64,000 bases of DNA from CAZPKH01 sp964587165. Lineage in GTDB: Bacteria; Bacteroidota; Bacteroidia; Bacteroidales; Muribaculaceae. This document shows, one piece after another, positions 17,557-26,150 of the stretch (position 1 is the stretch's first letter; each line of letters opens with the position of its first letter). Made by a program: the position numbers and the translations under genes. The notes under the pieces are model-generated. The model was given only the letters and a program-made list of their open reading frames with translations. It searched no databases and was not told the DNA's origin. The stretch spans positions 14,148 to 78,147 of the forward strand of contig CAZPKH010000004.1 of assembly GCA_964587165.1 (NCBI GenBank), in the 5' to 3' direction.

Positions 17557-17589
17557 AGCGACGATATGGTTATATAGGGTTATGGGGCG

Positions 17590-18348
17590 TTATAGGGCTA
17601 CTTTGATATGACGGGATTGGAGTTGGCGCTTGAGGTCGGGGATAGAGATTTCACCATAGTGGAATATAGAGGCTGCCAGCGCAGCGTCAGCTCGTCCGTC
17701 GGTAAGTACCTTTGCAATATCTTCGACGCTTCCGGCACCTCCTGAGGCAATAATGGGCACGCTCACCTCATCGCTGAGGCGTGCGAAGGCATCGCAGGGG
17801 TATCCGCGGCGCGTGCCATCATGATTCATTGATGTGAACAGGATCTCTCCGGCTCCTCGCGCCTCAGCCTCGCGAGCCCATGAAAACAGCTCCCTATCGG
17901 TAGAACGCCGTCCGCCATGTGTGGTAACGTGCCAGAGGCCATCATCCTCCAGACGAGCGTCGATTGCCACCACCACAAACTGACGTCCATAGCGGGCGGC
18001 AATGCGGTCGATAAGGGTCGGATCGGCCACGGCGGCGGTGTTAAGCGTGATTTTATCAGCGCCGGCATTGAGCAGACGTGAAGCGTCTTCAATAGAAGAG
18101 ATACCTCCGCCGACAGTAAAGGGAATGTTGATCTCCCGGGCGATCTGCTCCACCAGCGATGTAAAAGTACGCCGTCCTTCAGCCGAGGCACTTATGTCGA
18201 GAAATACCAACTCATCGGCATCTTCACGGGCATAAAACTTGCCCAATTCTACCGGTGAACCGACATCGCGCAGCTGCTCAAAATTTATACCTTTCACTGT
18301 GCGCCCGTCCTTTACATCGAGGCAGGGTATTATGCGTTTTGCAACCAT
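17590..18348 (-). CDS. hisF: Imidazole glycerol phosphate synthase subunit HisF
   Basis: Cyclase subunit of 252 residues, a (beta/alpha)8 barrel that uses ammonia from HisH to convert PRFAR into imidazole glycerol phosphate and AICAR. The two catalytic Asp residues are visible in IIPCLDVKDGRTVKG (N-terminus) and VVAIDARLED (mid-barrel). Phosphate-binding glycines lie in GGGISSIED and ASGGAGS. The start overlaps the 3' end of hisA by 19 bp, implying translational coupling. Confidence 0.97.
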   Translation of the reverse strand: MVAKRIIPCLDVKDGRTVKGINFEQLRDVGSPVELGKFYAREDADELVFLDISASAEGRRTFTSLVEQIAREINIPFTVGGGISSIEDASRLLNAGADKITLNTAAVADPTLIDRIAARYGRQFVVVAIDARLEDDGLWHVTTHGGRRSTDRELFSWAREAEARGAGEILFTSMNHDGTRRGYPCDAFARLSDEVSVPIIASGGAGSVEDIAKVLTDGRADAALAASIFHYGEISIPDLKRQLQSRHIKVAL

Positions 18349-19064
18349 TCTTGGATAAATTTCAGTGGAATTTTATTTTCATATATCGCTTTCCCTACTA
18401 TGACGCGCTGCAGGCCCGCGCGGTCGAGGTCGATGATATCCCGGCTGCTGCCGATCCCCCCTGATACCGTAAAGGCCACATCAGGATATTTCTTCTGCAG
18501 CCCGACATAGAGGGAGGTCGCCGGACCGGAAAGCATACCGTCGCGGGATATTTCCGTCACTATCGCCTGCGACAGACCGTGAGTAAGAAACAGATCTACA
18601 AGATTGTCGACACTCTTGTCGTCGGTTTCGAGCCAACCATGGGTAGCGATTTTACCATTGGAGATATCGGCACCGAGCACCATTCTGTCGGGGCCAAACT
18701 CTTCAAGCCACTGAGCAAACAGCTTCGGCTGCCGGGCAGCGACACTCCCTACTACTGCATATTTTGCTCCGGCTGAGAATATATCAGCGAGAGCCTGCTC
18801 GGACTTGATACCTCCGCCCCACTCTATCTCAAGCCCGCTTACTGAGGCTAACCTTTCCAACACAGGGAGATTGACGGGACTTGATGCCTTTGCGCCGTCA
18901 AGGTCGACCACATGCAGCCGGCGCACTCCTATGTCGGCATAGCGACGAGCCATCTCGAGCGGAGAGGCATCGTAAATGGTACGGCGGCCATAGTCGCCTT
19001 GCGAAAGACGCACACACTTCCCGTCGATAATATCTATGGCCGGAATAATTTCTATTTTTCTCAT
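18330..19064 (-). CDS. hisA: ProFAR isomerase HisA
   Basis: Isomerase of 244 residues converting ProFAR to PRFAR in step 4 of histidine synthesis. Catalytic Asp residues are in EIIPAIDIIDGKCVRL near the N-terminus and GADISNGKIA in the middle, with phosphate-binding GGGIKSE and SGGIGSSRDI loops. It is a (beta/alpha)8 barrel paralogous to HisF. Its start overlaps hisH by 4 bp. Confidence 0.97.
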   Translation of the reverse strand: MRKIEIIPAIDIIDGKCVRLSQGDYGRRTIYDASPLEMARRYADIGVRRLHVVDLDGAKASSPVNLPVLERLASVSGLEIEWGGGIKSEQALADIFSAGAKYAVVGSVAARQPKLFAQWLEEFGPDRMVLGADISNGKIATHGWLETDDKSVDNLVDLFLTHGLSQAIVTEISRDGMLSGPATSLYVGLQKKYPDVAFTVSGGIGSSRDIIDLDRAGLQRVIVGKAIYENKIPLKFIQEWLQNA

Positions 19065-19645
19065 AATTCAAGGAAGTTTTTGATGATGCGCTCCCCTACC
19101 TCACCGCTCTTCTCAGGGTGGAACTGAACGCCATAGAAATTTTCGTAGCGCAACGCAGCGCTGAACATCCCGCCTTGTCGGGCCGTGGCAATAGTATCGG
19201 GGCACAGCCCGGCATAATAAGAATGTACGAAGTAGACGAATGCTCCCGACGGAATCCCCTTAAAGAGCTTGCTTTCAAGGTTGGAAAGATTGTTCCAACC
19301 CGTATGCGGCACTTTCAGGTCAGGAGCGGGGATAAATTTCTTTACAAACGCATCAAATATACCCATACACTCCACATCTCCTTCTTCGGAATGGCGGCAC
19401 ATTATCTGCATACCTACGCAAATACCGAGAACCGGTTTACGCAAGCGAAGAATGGTAGGGACAAGACCGCTTTCGCGGAGATTAGACATTGCTTCGGCTG
19501 CATTTCCTACCCCCGGAAGAATCACGTGCGACGCTTTTACGATCTCATCATGATTCGCCGTAAGCCTGTATTCCGCGCCAAGGCGCGAAAGGGCGTTCTC
19601 TACCGAGCGTAGATTGCCTGTTTTATAATCGATGATAGCTATCAT
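19061..19645 (-). CDS. hisH: Imidazole glycerol phosphate synthase subunit HisH
   Basis: Class I glutamine amidotransferase subunit of 194 residues that feeds ammonia to HisF. The nucleophile Cys is in LGICVGMQIM, and the His-Glu pair is in FYGVQFHPEKSGEVG near the C-terminus. The N-terminal IIDYKTGNLRSVENAL motif is typical of HisH. It overlaps hisB and hisA by 4 bp each, so the central part of the operon is translationally coupled. Confidence 0.97.
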   Translation of the reverse strand: MIAIIDYKTGNLRSVENALSRLGAEYRLTANHDEIVKASHVILPGVGNAAEAMSNLRESGLVPTILRLRKPVLGICVGMQIMCRHSEEGDVECMGIFDAFVKKFIPAPDLKVPHTGWNNLSNLESKLFKGIPSGAFVYFVHSYYAGLCPDTIATARQGGMFSAALRYENFYGVQFHPEKSGEVGERIIKNFLEL

Positions 19646-20745
19646 AGTATTCCTTTACTTGATGGTAACTGACTTGAGAAAACATCTCTTCTGACTGCCA
19701 TTCCGAGAGCTCTGGCAAATGCTTTGAAGACACCTTCGATCAGGTGATGATTGTTTTCGCCGCGGGCCGTCACATGAAGGTTGCAGCGCATCTCGACGGA
19801 AAGTGTCTTGAAAAAATGCTTGTACATCTCCGTTGGAGTATCGCCGACATATTCACGAGTGAACGGAACGTCCCATACAAACTCCGAGCGTCCGCCAAAA
19901 TCGAGAAGAACGGTAGCCGAGCTCTCATCCATCGGAAGAGAGAATCCATAACGCCCGATACCCACCTTATCGCCCAGCGCCTTCAGGATCAGCTGTCCGA
20001 GCACAATCGCCACATCCTCCATAGTGTGATGCTCATCGACCTGAAGGTCGCCCTTAGCTTCTAAGAGCAAGGAGCATCCGCTGTGGTGAGGTATCTGCTC
20101 CAACATGTGGTCGAAAAACTTCAGACCCGTAGAGATAGCCGTCGACCCCTTGCCGTCCAAGTCTATTTCAGCGAATATGGATGTCTCACGAGTGATGCGC
20201 TCAATGCTTGCGCGGCGCGAAGATGTCCGGAGCCATTCATTTATCTCCGCCCACGAGTCAGTGATAAGAGCACACCCCGCAGCCTCGGTGCCATTAGGCT
20301 GCAGGAGGATTGCCTTTGCGCCGAGATTCTTGGCAAGCTGCACGTCGGTGAGGCGGTCGCCTATCACAATGCTTTCACTCAGATCATAGTCAGGATTGCC
20401 GATATATTTGCCAAACATCCCTATCCCGGGTTTGCGATTGGGAGAATTTTCTTCCGGCAGAGATGGGTCGATAAGTATATCAGCAAATTCCACCCCTTCG
20501 CCACGAAGCGTCTGCAACATCAGATTGTGCGGTGGCAGGAAGTTTTCTTCAGGAAAAGATGGTGTGCCGAGACCATCCTGATTGGAAGCCATCACAAGTT
20601 CATATTCACCGAGACGGGCAATATCGGCAAGAGCGGTTATCACACCCGGTATGAACCGGAATTTCTCCAGCGAGTCAATCTGGTAATCTACGGGAGGCTC
20701 TACAAGTATGGTGCCGTCGCGGTCAATGATCAGCAGCTTTTTCAT
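19642..20745 (-). CDS. hisB: Bifunctional histidinol-phosphatase / imidazoleglycerol-phosphate dehydratase
   Basis: Fusion of 367 residues as in enterobacterial HisB (HisNB). The N-terminal HAD phosphatase (about residues 1-165) has the nucleophile motif LLIIDRDGTI and removes phosphate from histidinol phosphate. The C-terminal dehydratase (about 175-367) has the metal-binding segments DHMLEQIPHHSG and DEHHTMEDVAI and the GRSEFVWD and ENNHHLIEG motifs. The fusion is known in gamma-proteobacteria and in some Bacteroidetes. It overlaps hisC by 23 bp. Confidence 0.97.
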   Translation of the reverse strand: MKKLLIIDRDGTILVEPPVDYQIDSLEKFRFIPGVITALADIARLGEYELVMASNQDGLGTPSFPEENFLPPHNLMLQTLRGEGVEFADILIDPSLPEENSPNRKPGIGMFGKYIGNPDYDLSESIVIGDRLTDVQLAKNLGAKAILLQPNGTEAAGCALITDSWAEINEWLRTSSRRASIERITRETSIFAEIDLDGKGSTAISTGLKFFDHMLEQIPHHSGCSLLLEAKGDLQVDEHHTMEDVAIVLGQLILKALGDKVGIGRYGFSLPMDESSATVLLDFGGRSEFVWDVPFTREYVGDTPTEMYKHFFKTLSVEMRCNLHVTARGENNHHLIEGVFKAFARALGMAVRRDVFSSQLPSSKGIL

Positions 20746-21790
20746 TTGATGGTTTTGATGTTGTGGAGTTATAATCCTTCAGAGATTTCAGGAGGTTTCG
20801 GTTTTCTTCCGGAGTGCCGACAGTGATACGGAGGCATCCCCGGCATAGGGGTACTTTGTCGCGGTTGCGCACTATGATCTTCTGAGATATAAGATAGTCA
20901 TATAGCGCATTGGCATCATCGACCTTAACGAGCAGAAAGTTGGCATCAGAGGGGTACACCCGCTTCACGAACGGAAAAGAAGCAAGAATCTCTGCAAGCT
21001 TACGACGCTCTGCTTTGATGGTCTCCACCCGGGCAGCCACAGGCTCGGAAAGAAGTCGTTCGACAATCGCAGAAGTAGCCACGTTGATGTTGTAGGGATA
21101 CTTCACACGGTTCATATATCCGACAATCTCCTGAGAAGCAAATGCAAGTCCGCATCGCAGTCCGGCCATACCCCATGCCTTGGAGAGAGTCTGAAGCACT
21201 ACAAGATTGGGATAATCGGAAAGGATCGGAAGCATACCGGGCTTATCGGAAAAATCAATATAAGCCTCATCCACCACCACAATGCCGGGAAATTCTCGTA
21301 TCACACGCTCGATCTCTTCGCGAGCGAAAGCATTGCCGGTAGGGTTGTTGGGCGAACAGATGAATAGCAGACGTGAGTCCGCATCAGCAGCTTCTATAAG
21401 CCGGTCGACGGGAAGAGAGAAATCGTCGTTTAGAAGCACCTTGCGCATCTCGACATCGTTGATGTCGGCCGCCACTTCATACATACCATAGCTTGGAGCT
21501 ATTGAGATGGCATTGCTTCTGCCGGGCAGGCAGAATATGCGGAACAGTAGATCGATCGCCTCATCGCTGCCATTACCTATAAAGATATTTTCCACGCCTA
21601 CACCTTTTATGGTGGAAAGCAGGCTTTTCAGACGCTTCTGGTGCGGATCGGGATAGCGGTTATAGCCGTTATCATACGGAGACTCGTTGGCATCAAGAAA
21701 TATCCCGAGATCACCCTCATATTCATCACGGGCAGTGGAATATGGCTGAAGAGAGCGGATATTCGGACGTATAAGATCAGTTATTTGCAT
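20723..21790 (-). CDS. hisC: Histidinol-phosphate aminotransferase
   Basis: PLP-dependent fold-type I aminotransferase of 355 residues making histidinol phosphate from imidazole acetol phosphate and glutamate. The cofactor Lys lies in QTLSKAWGMAGLRCG, the Asp contacting PLP in VVVDEAYIDF, and the Asn of the ring-stacking region in CSPNNPTGNAF. Its start overlaps hisD by 10 bp. Base composition is visibly more A+T-rich than the nqr genes on the other side of the terminator. Confidence 0.96.
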   Translation of the reverse strand: MQITDLIRPNIRSLQPYSTARDEYEGDLGIFLDANESPYDNGYNRYPDPHQKRLKSLLSTIKGVGVENIFIGNGSDEAIDLLFRIFCLPGRSNAISIAPSYGMYEVAADINDVEMRKVLLNDDFSLPVDRLIEAADADSRLLFICSPNNPTGNAFAREEIERVIREFPGIVVVDEAYIDFSDKPGMLPILSDYPNLVVLQTLSKAWGMAGLRCGLAFASQEIVGYMNRVKYPYNINVATSAIVERLLSEPVAARVETIKAERRKLAEILASFPFVKRVYPSDANFLLVKVDDANALYDYLISQKIIVRNRDKVPLCRGCLRITVGTPEENRNLLKSLKDYNSTTSKPSNEKAADH

Positions 21791-23067
21791 TGCATTCTGA
21801 TTTTTACGGCCTCAGCGTGGGCTTCAAGCCCCTCGGCATCAGCCATAGCGGTGATAGTGTCGGCAAGGCGTGCGAGGCCTTCGGAGGTAAGGTGCTGTAT
21901 GGTGGTTTTGCGCATGTAGCTGTCAATATTTACCCCACTGCAACTGTGCGCCCAGCCGGAGGTGGGGAGTGTGTGGTTGGTGCCGGACGCATAGTCGCCG
22001 GCACTTTCCGGTGAATAATTGCCGATGAAGATGCTGCCGGCAGCTGTGATTTTATCGGCAGCTTTGACCGGATCGTTCAGGGAGATGATCAGATGCTCAG
22101 CTCCATATAGATTGGCAAAGGCAATCATATCGGCACGCTCCTGAAGCACAATAAGGCGGGAGTTATCGAGTGAGCGGTTTACGTATACCGCCCGATCAAG
22201 CTTTGATGCCTGAGCCTCGATGGCATTCCGGATTTTTTCGGCAAGATCCATCGAGCTGCATACCACAATACCCTGCGAATCGGCGCCATGCTCACACTGC
22301 GAAAGTATATCGGCTGCCACAAATTCAGGTACTGCCGTATCGTCGGCAAGGATCATTACTTCCGACGGACCGGCAGGCATATCTATCGACACAGCGCGTC
22401 CGCCTACCTGCTGCTTGGCGTCAGTGACAAACCGGTTGCCGGGGCCGAATATCTTGTCGACCGCCGAGATCGTCTCAGTGCCATAAGCCAAGGCTGCTAT
22501 AGCCTGCGCACCGCCAACCTTATACACTTCATCAACCCCGCATACCCGGGCGGCATACAGCACAGCCGGCGCCACACGCCCCTGGCGATCGCAGGGTGTT
22601 GTCATCACCACACGCGGACAACCGGCAATGCGGGCAGGGATAGCAAGCATCAGAACGGTAGAGAACAGCGGGGCCGTACCACCCGGAATATAGATTCCCA
22701 CACTCTGTATAGCCACAGGGCGCTGCAGGCATACGACCCCGGGCATAGTCTCCACACGGATCTCGGCAGGGAGTTGGGCCGTGTGAAATGCCGAGATATT
22801 GTCCAAGGCAGTCTTAATTGCCACTTTCAGAGATTCCGGAACTGCAGCTTCCGCCTCGGCAAATTCTTCGGCTGAAACTTTCAAATCGTAGGGAGTGGAC
22901 AGACCGTCGATTTCGGAAGCAAGCTGCATCAGGGCTTCGTCGCCATCTTTACGGACCCGACTGATTATTTTGCTGACAATATTTTCGACTTCAGCGTTCT
23001 CCTCAGTTTTTGCCCGACGGCAAAGTTCTGCCCATTGAGATTGGTCAGGATTATTGTATATTTTCAT
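21781..23067 (-). CDS. hisD: Histidinol dehydrogenase
   Basis: Zinc enzyme of 428 residues performing the last two NAD+-dependent oxidations from histidinol to histidine. Family segments are PGGTAPLFSTVLMLAIPA, the GPGNRFVTDAKQQVGG loop, the GPSEVMILAD motif and SQCEHGADSQ with zinc ligands. The start is set at 23067, the ATG overlapping the hisG stop by 4 bp; the frame extends 38 codons further upstream into hisG and that extension has no homology. Confidence 0.96.
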   Translation of the reverse strand: MKIYNNPDQSQWAELCRRAKTEENAEVENIVSKIISRVRKDGDEALMQLASEIDGLSTPYDLKVSAEEFAEAEAAVPESLKVAIKTALDNISAFHTAQLPAEIRVETMPGVVCLQRPVAIQSVGIYIPGGTAPLFSTVLMLAIPARIAGCPRVVMTTPCDRQGRVAPAVLYAARVCGVDEVYKVGGAQAIAALAYGTETISAVDKIFGPGNRFVTDAKQQVGGRAVSIDMPAGPSEVMILADDTAVPEFVAADILSQCEHGADSQGIVVCSSMDLAEKIRNAIEAQASKLDRAVYVNRSLDNSRLIVLQERADMIAFANLYGAEHLIISLNDPVKAADKITAAGSIFIGNYSPESAGDYASGTNHTLPTSGWAHSCSGVNIDSYMRKTTIQHLTSEGLARLADTITAMADAEGLEAHAEAVKIRMQCK

Positions 23068-23915
23068 GGGATAATTTTGTCGACTGATAACACAAGGATT
23101 CCTTCCGCACCAATCTCTTTCAACTGGCGCACCTTCTCCCAGAGCGTTGAAGATTCCACTACAGAGTGGAGTGAGTGCCAACCCGGAGTAGCGAGCGGAA
23201 TGACTGTCGGCGACCGCATAGCCGGAAGAATATCGATGGCCTTTTCGAGGCTCTCAGTCGGGATATTCATAAGCAGATATTTCATACCACGGCTGATGCT
23301 GTCGCTCTCTATGCGAAACTCAATTTCATCGAGCGCTTCACGGTCTTCCTTTGAGAGCGAAGGATTTGCAACAAGTACGGCCTCCGACTCCATGACCACC
23401 TCCACCTCCTTGAGACCATTTGAGATAAGCGTTCCGCCGGAGGAGACGATATCGAAAATTGCGTCTGCCATCCCGGCTGAGGGAGTGATCTCCACTGAGC
23501 CGGATATCACCACCGGTACTATCTCGATACCGAGGCTATCGAAGTATCGGCGGAGGATTCGGGGATATGATGTGGCAATACGTTTGCCGCGGAAATATTC
23601 AGGGCCGGTATATTCCTGCTGTTTCGGGATAGCGAGAGAAAGACGGCAAGCACCGAATCCAAGTGGGCGAACGATGTCGACTTTCGCACCTTTCTCCTCC
23701 ACTTCGTTGAGTCCGACAATGCCGAGCTGGGCGGAATTCTCCGCCACAAGGCCCGGAATATCGTCGTCGCGGACATTAAGCACTTCAATAGGGAAATTGA
23801 TGGCTTTGGAGAGATACTTACGCTTGGCAGTGTCGATCTTGATACCGATGCGTCCGAGTAGCCCAACCGACTCCTCTCCCAAACGACCTTTGTTTTGAAT
23901 AGCAATTCTTAGCAT
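23064..23915 (-). CDS. hisG: ATP phosphoribosyltransferase, long form
   Basis: First, committed enzyme of histidine synthesis, condensing ATP and PRPP. At 283 residues it is the long form, with a C-terminal regulatory domain (last 75 residues) that binds histidine for feedback inhibition, so no HisZ is needed. The N-terminus LRIAIQNKGRLGEESVGLL and the PRPP loop region DAIFDIVSSGGTLISNGL are characteristic. It is the first structural gene, 46 bp after the intrinsic terminator of the leader. Confidence 0.97.
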   Translation of the reverse strand: MLRIAIQNKGRLGEESVGLLGRIGIKIDTAKRKYLSKAINFPIEVLNVRDDDIPGLVAENSAQLGIVGLNEVEEKGAKVDIVRPLGFGACRLSLAIPKQQEYTGPEYFRGKRIATSYPRILRRYFDSLGIEIVPVVISGSVEITPSAGMADAIFDIVSSGGTLISNGLKEVEVVMESEAVLVANPSLSKEDREALDEIEFRIESDSISRGMKYLLMNIPTESLEKAIDILPAMRSPTVIPLATPGWHSLHSVVESSTLWEKVRQLKEIGAEGILVLSVDKIIP

Positions 23916-23960
23916 ATCTGTATTAATTTTCGCAAGCTCAACTAAAAGTGTTTGTAATAA

Positions 23961-24003
23961 AAAGCCTCAGAGTTGGGTTAAAAACCCTTGGCTCTGAGGC
24001 TTT
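23961..24003 (-). terminator. Attenuator terminator of the his operon
   Basis: A hairpin of 12-bp outer arms (23961-23972 and 23992-24003), extended by an inner GGGTT/AACCC stem, is followed on the minus strand by TTTTTATT. It is a textbook intrinsic terminator lying between the leader peptide and hisG. Its 5' arm (23991-23999) can alternatively pair with leader-peptide codons at 24057-24065. Confidence 0.88.
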
Positions 24004-24035
24004 GTATTATGTTTTTTTAATTTTCACATGAATAA

Positions 24036-24113
24036 TCACATGCATAGCAACTTCGCCCCCAGAGCAGACCGGTGGTGATGGAAATGATGGATGTGACGGC
24101 TGATGCTAATCAT
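24036..24113 (-). CDS. hisL: His operon leader peptide (attenuator)
   Basis: A 25-codon open reading frame on the minus strand starts with ATG at 24113 and ends with TGA at 24036-24038. Residues 7-14 read HIHHFHHH, that is six His codons in eight, far above chance, and the frame ends with KLLCM. It lies between a promoter-like sequence and an intrinsic terminator, just ahead of hisG. Codons 17-19 (GCT CTG GGG, 24057-24065) can pair over 9 bases, with one G-U, with the 5' arm of the terminator. In known his attenuators, ribosome stalling at His codons when charged His-tRNA is scarce favours the antiterminator. By analogy this peptide is the sensor. Too short for routine gene calling. Confidence 0.85.
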   Translation of the reverse strand: MISISRHIHHFHHHRSALGAKLLCM

Positions 24114-24145
24114 AATGAGCAACGTCGATTTCTGTTCGACGGCTG

Positions 24146-24177
24146 CAAAGTTGCACAAATTATTTTTATCAGCCAAA
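24146..24177 (-). promoter_or_regulatory. Candidate his operon promoter
   Basis: On the minus strand a CAACTTTG (24146-24153) matches the -7 element TAnnTTTG except for its first base, and a TTTG (24174-24177) lies 20 bp upstream at the -33 position. The predicted start of transcription is about 25 bases before the leader peptide. Confidence 0.55.
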
Positions 24178-24363
24178 CATTAGATGCGTTTTTTGTGCGA
24201 TTTGTTTTTTCGATTCAGTCGATTCTGCGGCAAGAGCAGTCTCGGAGCTTAAACTCGGAGCGCGCATACTTTCAGGTTGCGCAGCAAGCAGCAGCTGAAG
24301 GAAGTGTGTCGCCGAGTCACGATTATTTTGTAACTTCGCAGTGGTTTTATGACATGACGTGGA

Positions 24364-25116
24364 ATGATTACGAAAGATAAGGTTACCGGTTTTGTGTGGC
24401 AACACACGCTTTTGCTTGTCTCAATGTTTTTCATGACGCTGGGTGTGGCGCTGTGCGTGCGGTCAAATCTCGGCAGCGGGGTGATCTCGTCGATCCCTAT
24501 GTCGTTTACGCTCGCCGGAGAGGCGGGTCTTGCGCCGGGGTGGACTATCGGGGGATATACCAATGTGATGAACATCATCCTTGTGGCAGCCCAGGTGTTG
24601 ATACTGAGGCGGCGGTTTGAGCCGGTGCAGTTGTTTCAGCTCGCGGTCGGCGTGGTATTCAGCGCCTTTCTTGACATCAACATGTGGATCACCTCTTTCT
24701 TCTCGTACGATGCGCTCTATAGTCAGATCTTCGCACAATTCGCCGGGGCTACGGTGCTGGGGTGTGCCGTGGCGGCAGAGATAAGGTGCGGATCGGTGAC
24801 TATGCCGGGCGAAGGGATACAGGTTGCGATAGCGCGTGTCACGGGGCGTCCGTTCCCGATTGTCAAGATTGCCGTCGACACTACATTAGTTATACTGGCT
24901 GTAATATCGGGGTTCTTCTTCTTCGGATCGTGGCCTTGGACTGTAGTGGGCGCGGGCACGCTGTTTGCCATGTTCTATGTAGGGTACGTGGTCAAGCTGG
25001 TCAACCCGCACCTCGGTTGGTTTGACCGCCTGCTCGACTATCGCCCGGGCTTCCGCCGCTATATCGTCGGGCTCGCGCGCTTTATCTATCCTCAGAGGGA
25101 GGGATTTACTGATTGA
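24364..25116 (+). CDS. YczE/YitT-like integral membrane protein
   Basis: Membrane protein of 250 residues with about five or six hydrophobic helices and no recognisable soluble domain. It resembles the YczE/YyaS/YitT group of uncharacterised membrane proteins: the GVALCVRSNLGSGVISSIPM stretch near the first helix and CGSVTMPGEGIQVAIARVTG before the fifth helix are its most family-like segments. The function of the group is not known. It converges on the DUF3298 lipoprotein gene, with the two 3' ends overlapping by 11 bp. Confidence 0.75.
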   Translation: MITKDKVTGFVWQHTLLLVSMFFMTLGVALCVRSNLGSGVISSIPMSFTLAGEAGLAPGWTIGGYTNVMNIILVAAQVLILRRRFEPVQLFQLAVGVVFSAFLDINMWITSFFSYDALYSQIFAQFAGATVLGCAVAAEIRCGSVTMPGEGIQVAIARVTGRPFPIVKIAVDTTLVILAVISGFFFFGSWPWTVVGAGTLFAMFYVGYVVKLVNPHLGWFDRLLDYRPGFRRYIVGLARFIYPQREGFTD

Positions 25117-25957
25117 GCAGCGAGTCGGCCGACGCCGTAAGGTACGGTGTGAGCTCGAAGGCGGCAAGCTCTACGTCGATGGGGCCTCGCGAGTAGGGGG
25201 CTATCTCGTATGGGTTGTAGTGGAACACCACGCCGCCGCCGGATGCCGATATATAGATCATGGGGCTGACAAAAAGGTTGTCGACGAAGATGTCGGCCTT
25301 GGCCAGAGCTGCCGGATTGCTCAATCCGAGCTGAGCGGCGAGCTCGCTCTTGATCATTTCGAGCAGACGGTCGGAGGTGCCGGGCTTGAACACATTGTCG
25401 AGTGTCAGCACGCACCCTTGCTTGAGGTCGTAGGTGAACGGCGAAGTGCCCGTATACGGATGTGCGCCGCCGAGATACGAGCTGTTGGATATCTGATATG
25501 TGGCTACACGCTCGGTGAGCTCAAGGAGCTTGGCGGTATAGACGATGTAATAGTTAGACTGCCGCTCGTTGACTATCGAGTCGATCGGGGTGCAGCTGAT
25601 CGAGGGGTCGTCGAATATATCGCGGTCGTTGATGAAACCGGCTATGGCTTTATCGACATCCGTCGCGCCCTGCGACTGATACATACGGCTCAGAAGGGTG
25701 TCCTGCAGCGCAGTGAGATCGTAGTCGCCGAATTTCACCGGCCACTGCACCGAGGTGTAGACGGTGAGGAAGCACGAATCGGAAGTCTCGGGAAATGTCA
25801 CGCTGTAGCTGCGTGATGCCGACTTGATGAGCTCATGCACATCAAAGTTGTGTATCTCGGCTGCGTCGGCCGAAGATTCTGTATTTGAGTTGCGGCACGA
25901 TACAGCCATAAGCGCCACGGCAATAACGGGCGCGAGAAGGAGACGGGTAGATTTCAT
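25106..25957 (-). CDS. DUF3298 (RsiV-like) domain lipoprotein
   Basis: Predicted lipoprotein of 283 residues. A signal peptide ends in a lipobox (ALMAVSC, Cys at about residue 21), so the protein is probably membrane-anchored and exported. The C-terminal half has the DUF3298 pattern: YLGGAHPYTGTSPFTYDLK, the LTLDNVFKPG segment and the final VVFHYNPYEIAPYSRGP strand region, also present in RsiV and PdaC-like proteins. The DUF3298 fold in RsiV binds lysozyme, but there is no anti-sigma part here. Function unknown. Expressed alone. Confidence 0.82.
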   Translation of the reverse strand: MKSTRLLLAPVIAVALMAVSCRNSNTESSADAAEIHNFDVHELIKSASRSYSVTFPETSDSCFLTVYTSVQWPVKFGDYDLTALQDTLLSRMYQSQGATDVDKAIAGFINDRDIFDDPSISCTPIDSIVNERQSNYYIVYTAKLLELTERVATYQISNSSYLGGAHPYTGTSPFTYDLKQGCVLTLDNVFKPGTSDRLLEMIKSELAAQLGLSNPAALAKADIFVDNLFVSPMIYISASGGGVVFHYNPYEIAPYSRGPIDVELAAFELTPYLTASADSLLNQ

Positions 25958-26126
25958 TCTGTTTATCCTGCTGATATTCTTTACAAAAGAAACATTGCGG
26001 AAGCATGATGCTTTCGTGGGTACAAATTACTGTTTTTCTCGCGATATTTCCAAACTTTTCAGGGGCGAATGATAGCGCGTGATGGCACGTATTCACGGTT
26101 TTTTAGACTATGTGATGAAAATATGC

Positions 26127-26134
26127 TAACTTTG
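26127..26134 (+). promoter_or_regulatory. -7 element for the DUF1599-BT_3928-tpiA operon
   Basis: TAACTTTG matches TAnnTTTG exactly and lies 17 bp upstream of the DUF1599 ATG. No clear -33 element. Confidence 0.6.
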
Positions 26135-26150
26135 CACAAAATATCGCGAC

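Larger units (their letters stand above)
23916..24363. other. 448-bp intergenic region: his leader and start of divergent gene
   Basis: The region to the left of about 24180 holds the his promoter, leader peptide and terminator. To the right, up to the YczE-like start codon at 24364, I see only A+T-rich sequence and a weak TAACTTCG at 24331-24338 that may be the -7 element of that gene. Confidence 0.6.
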
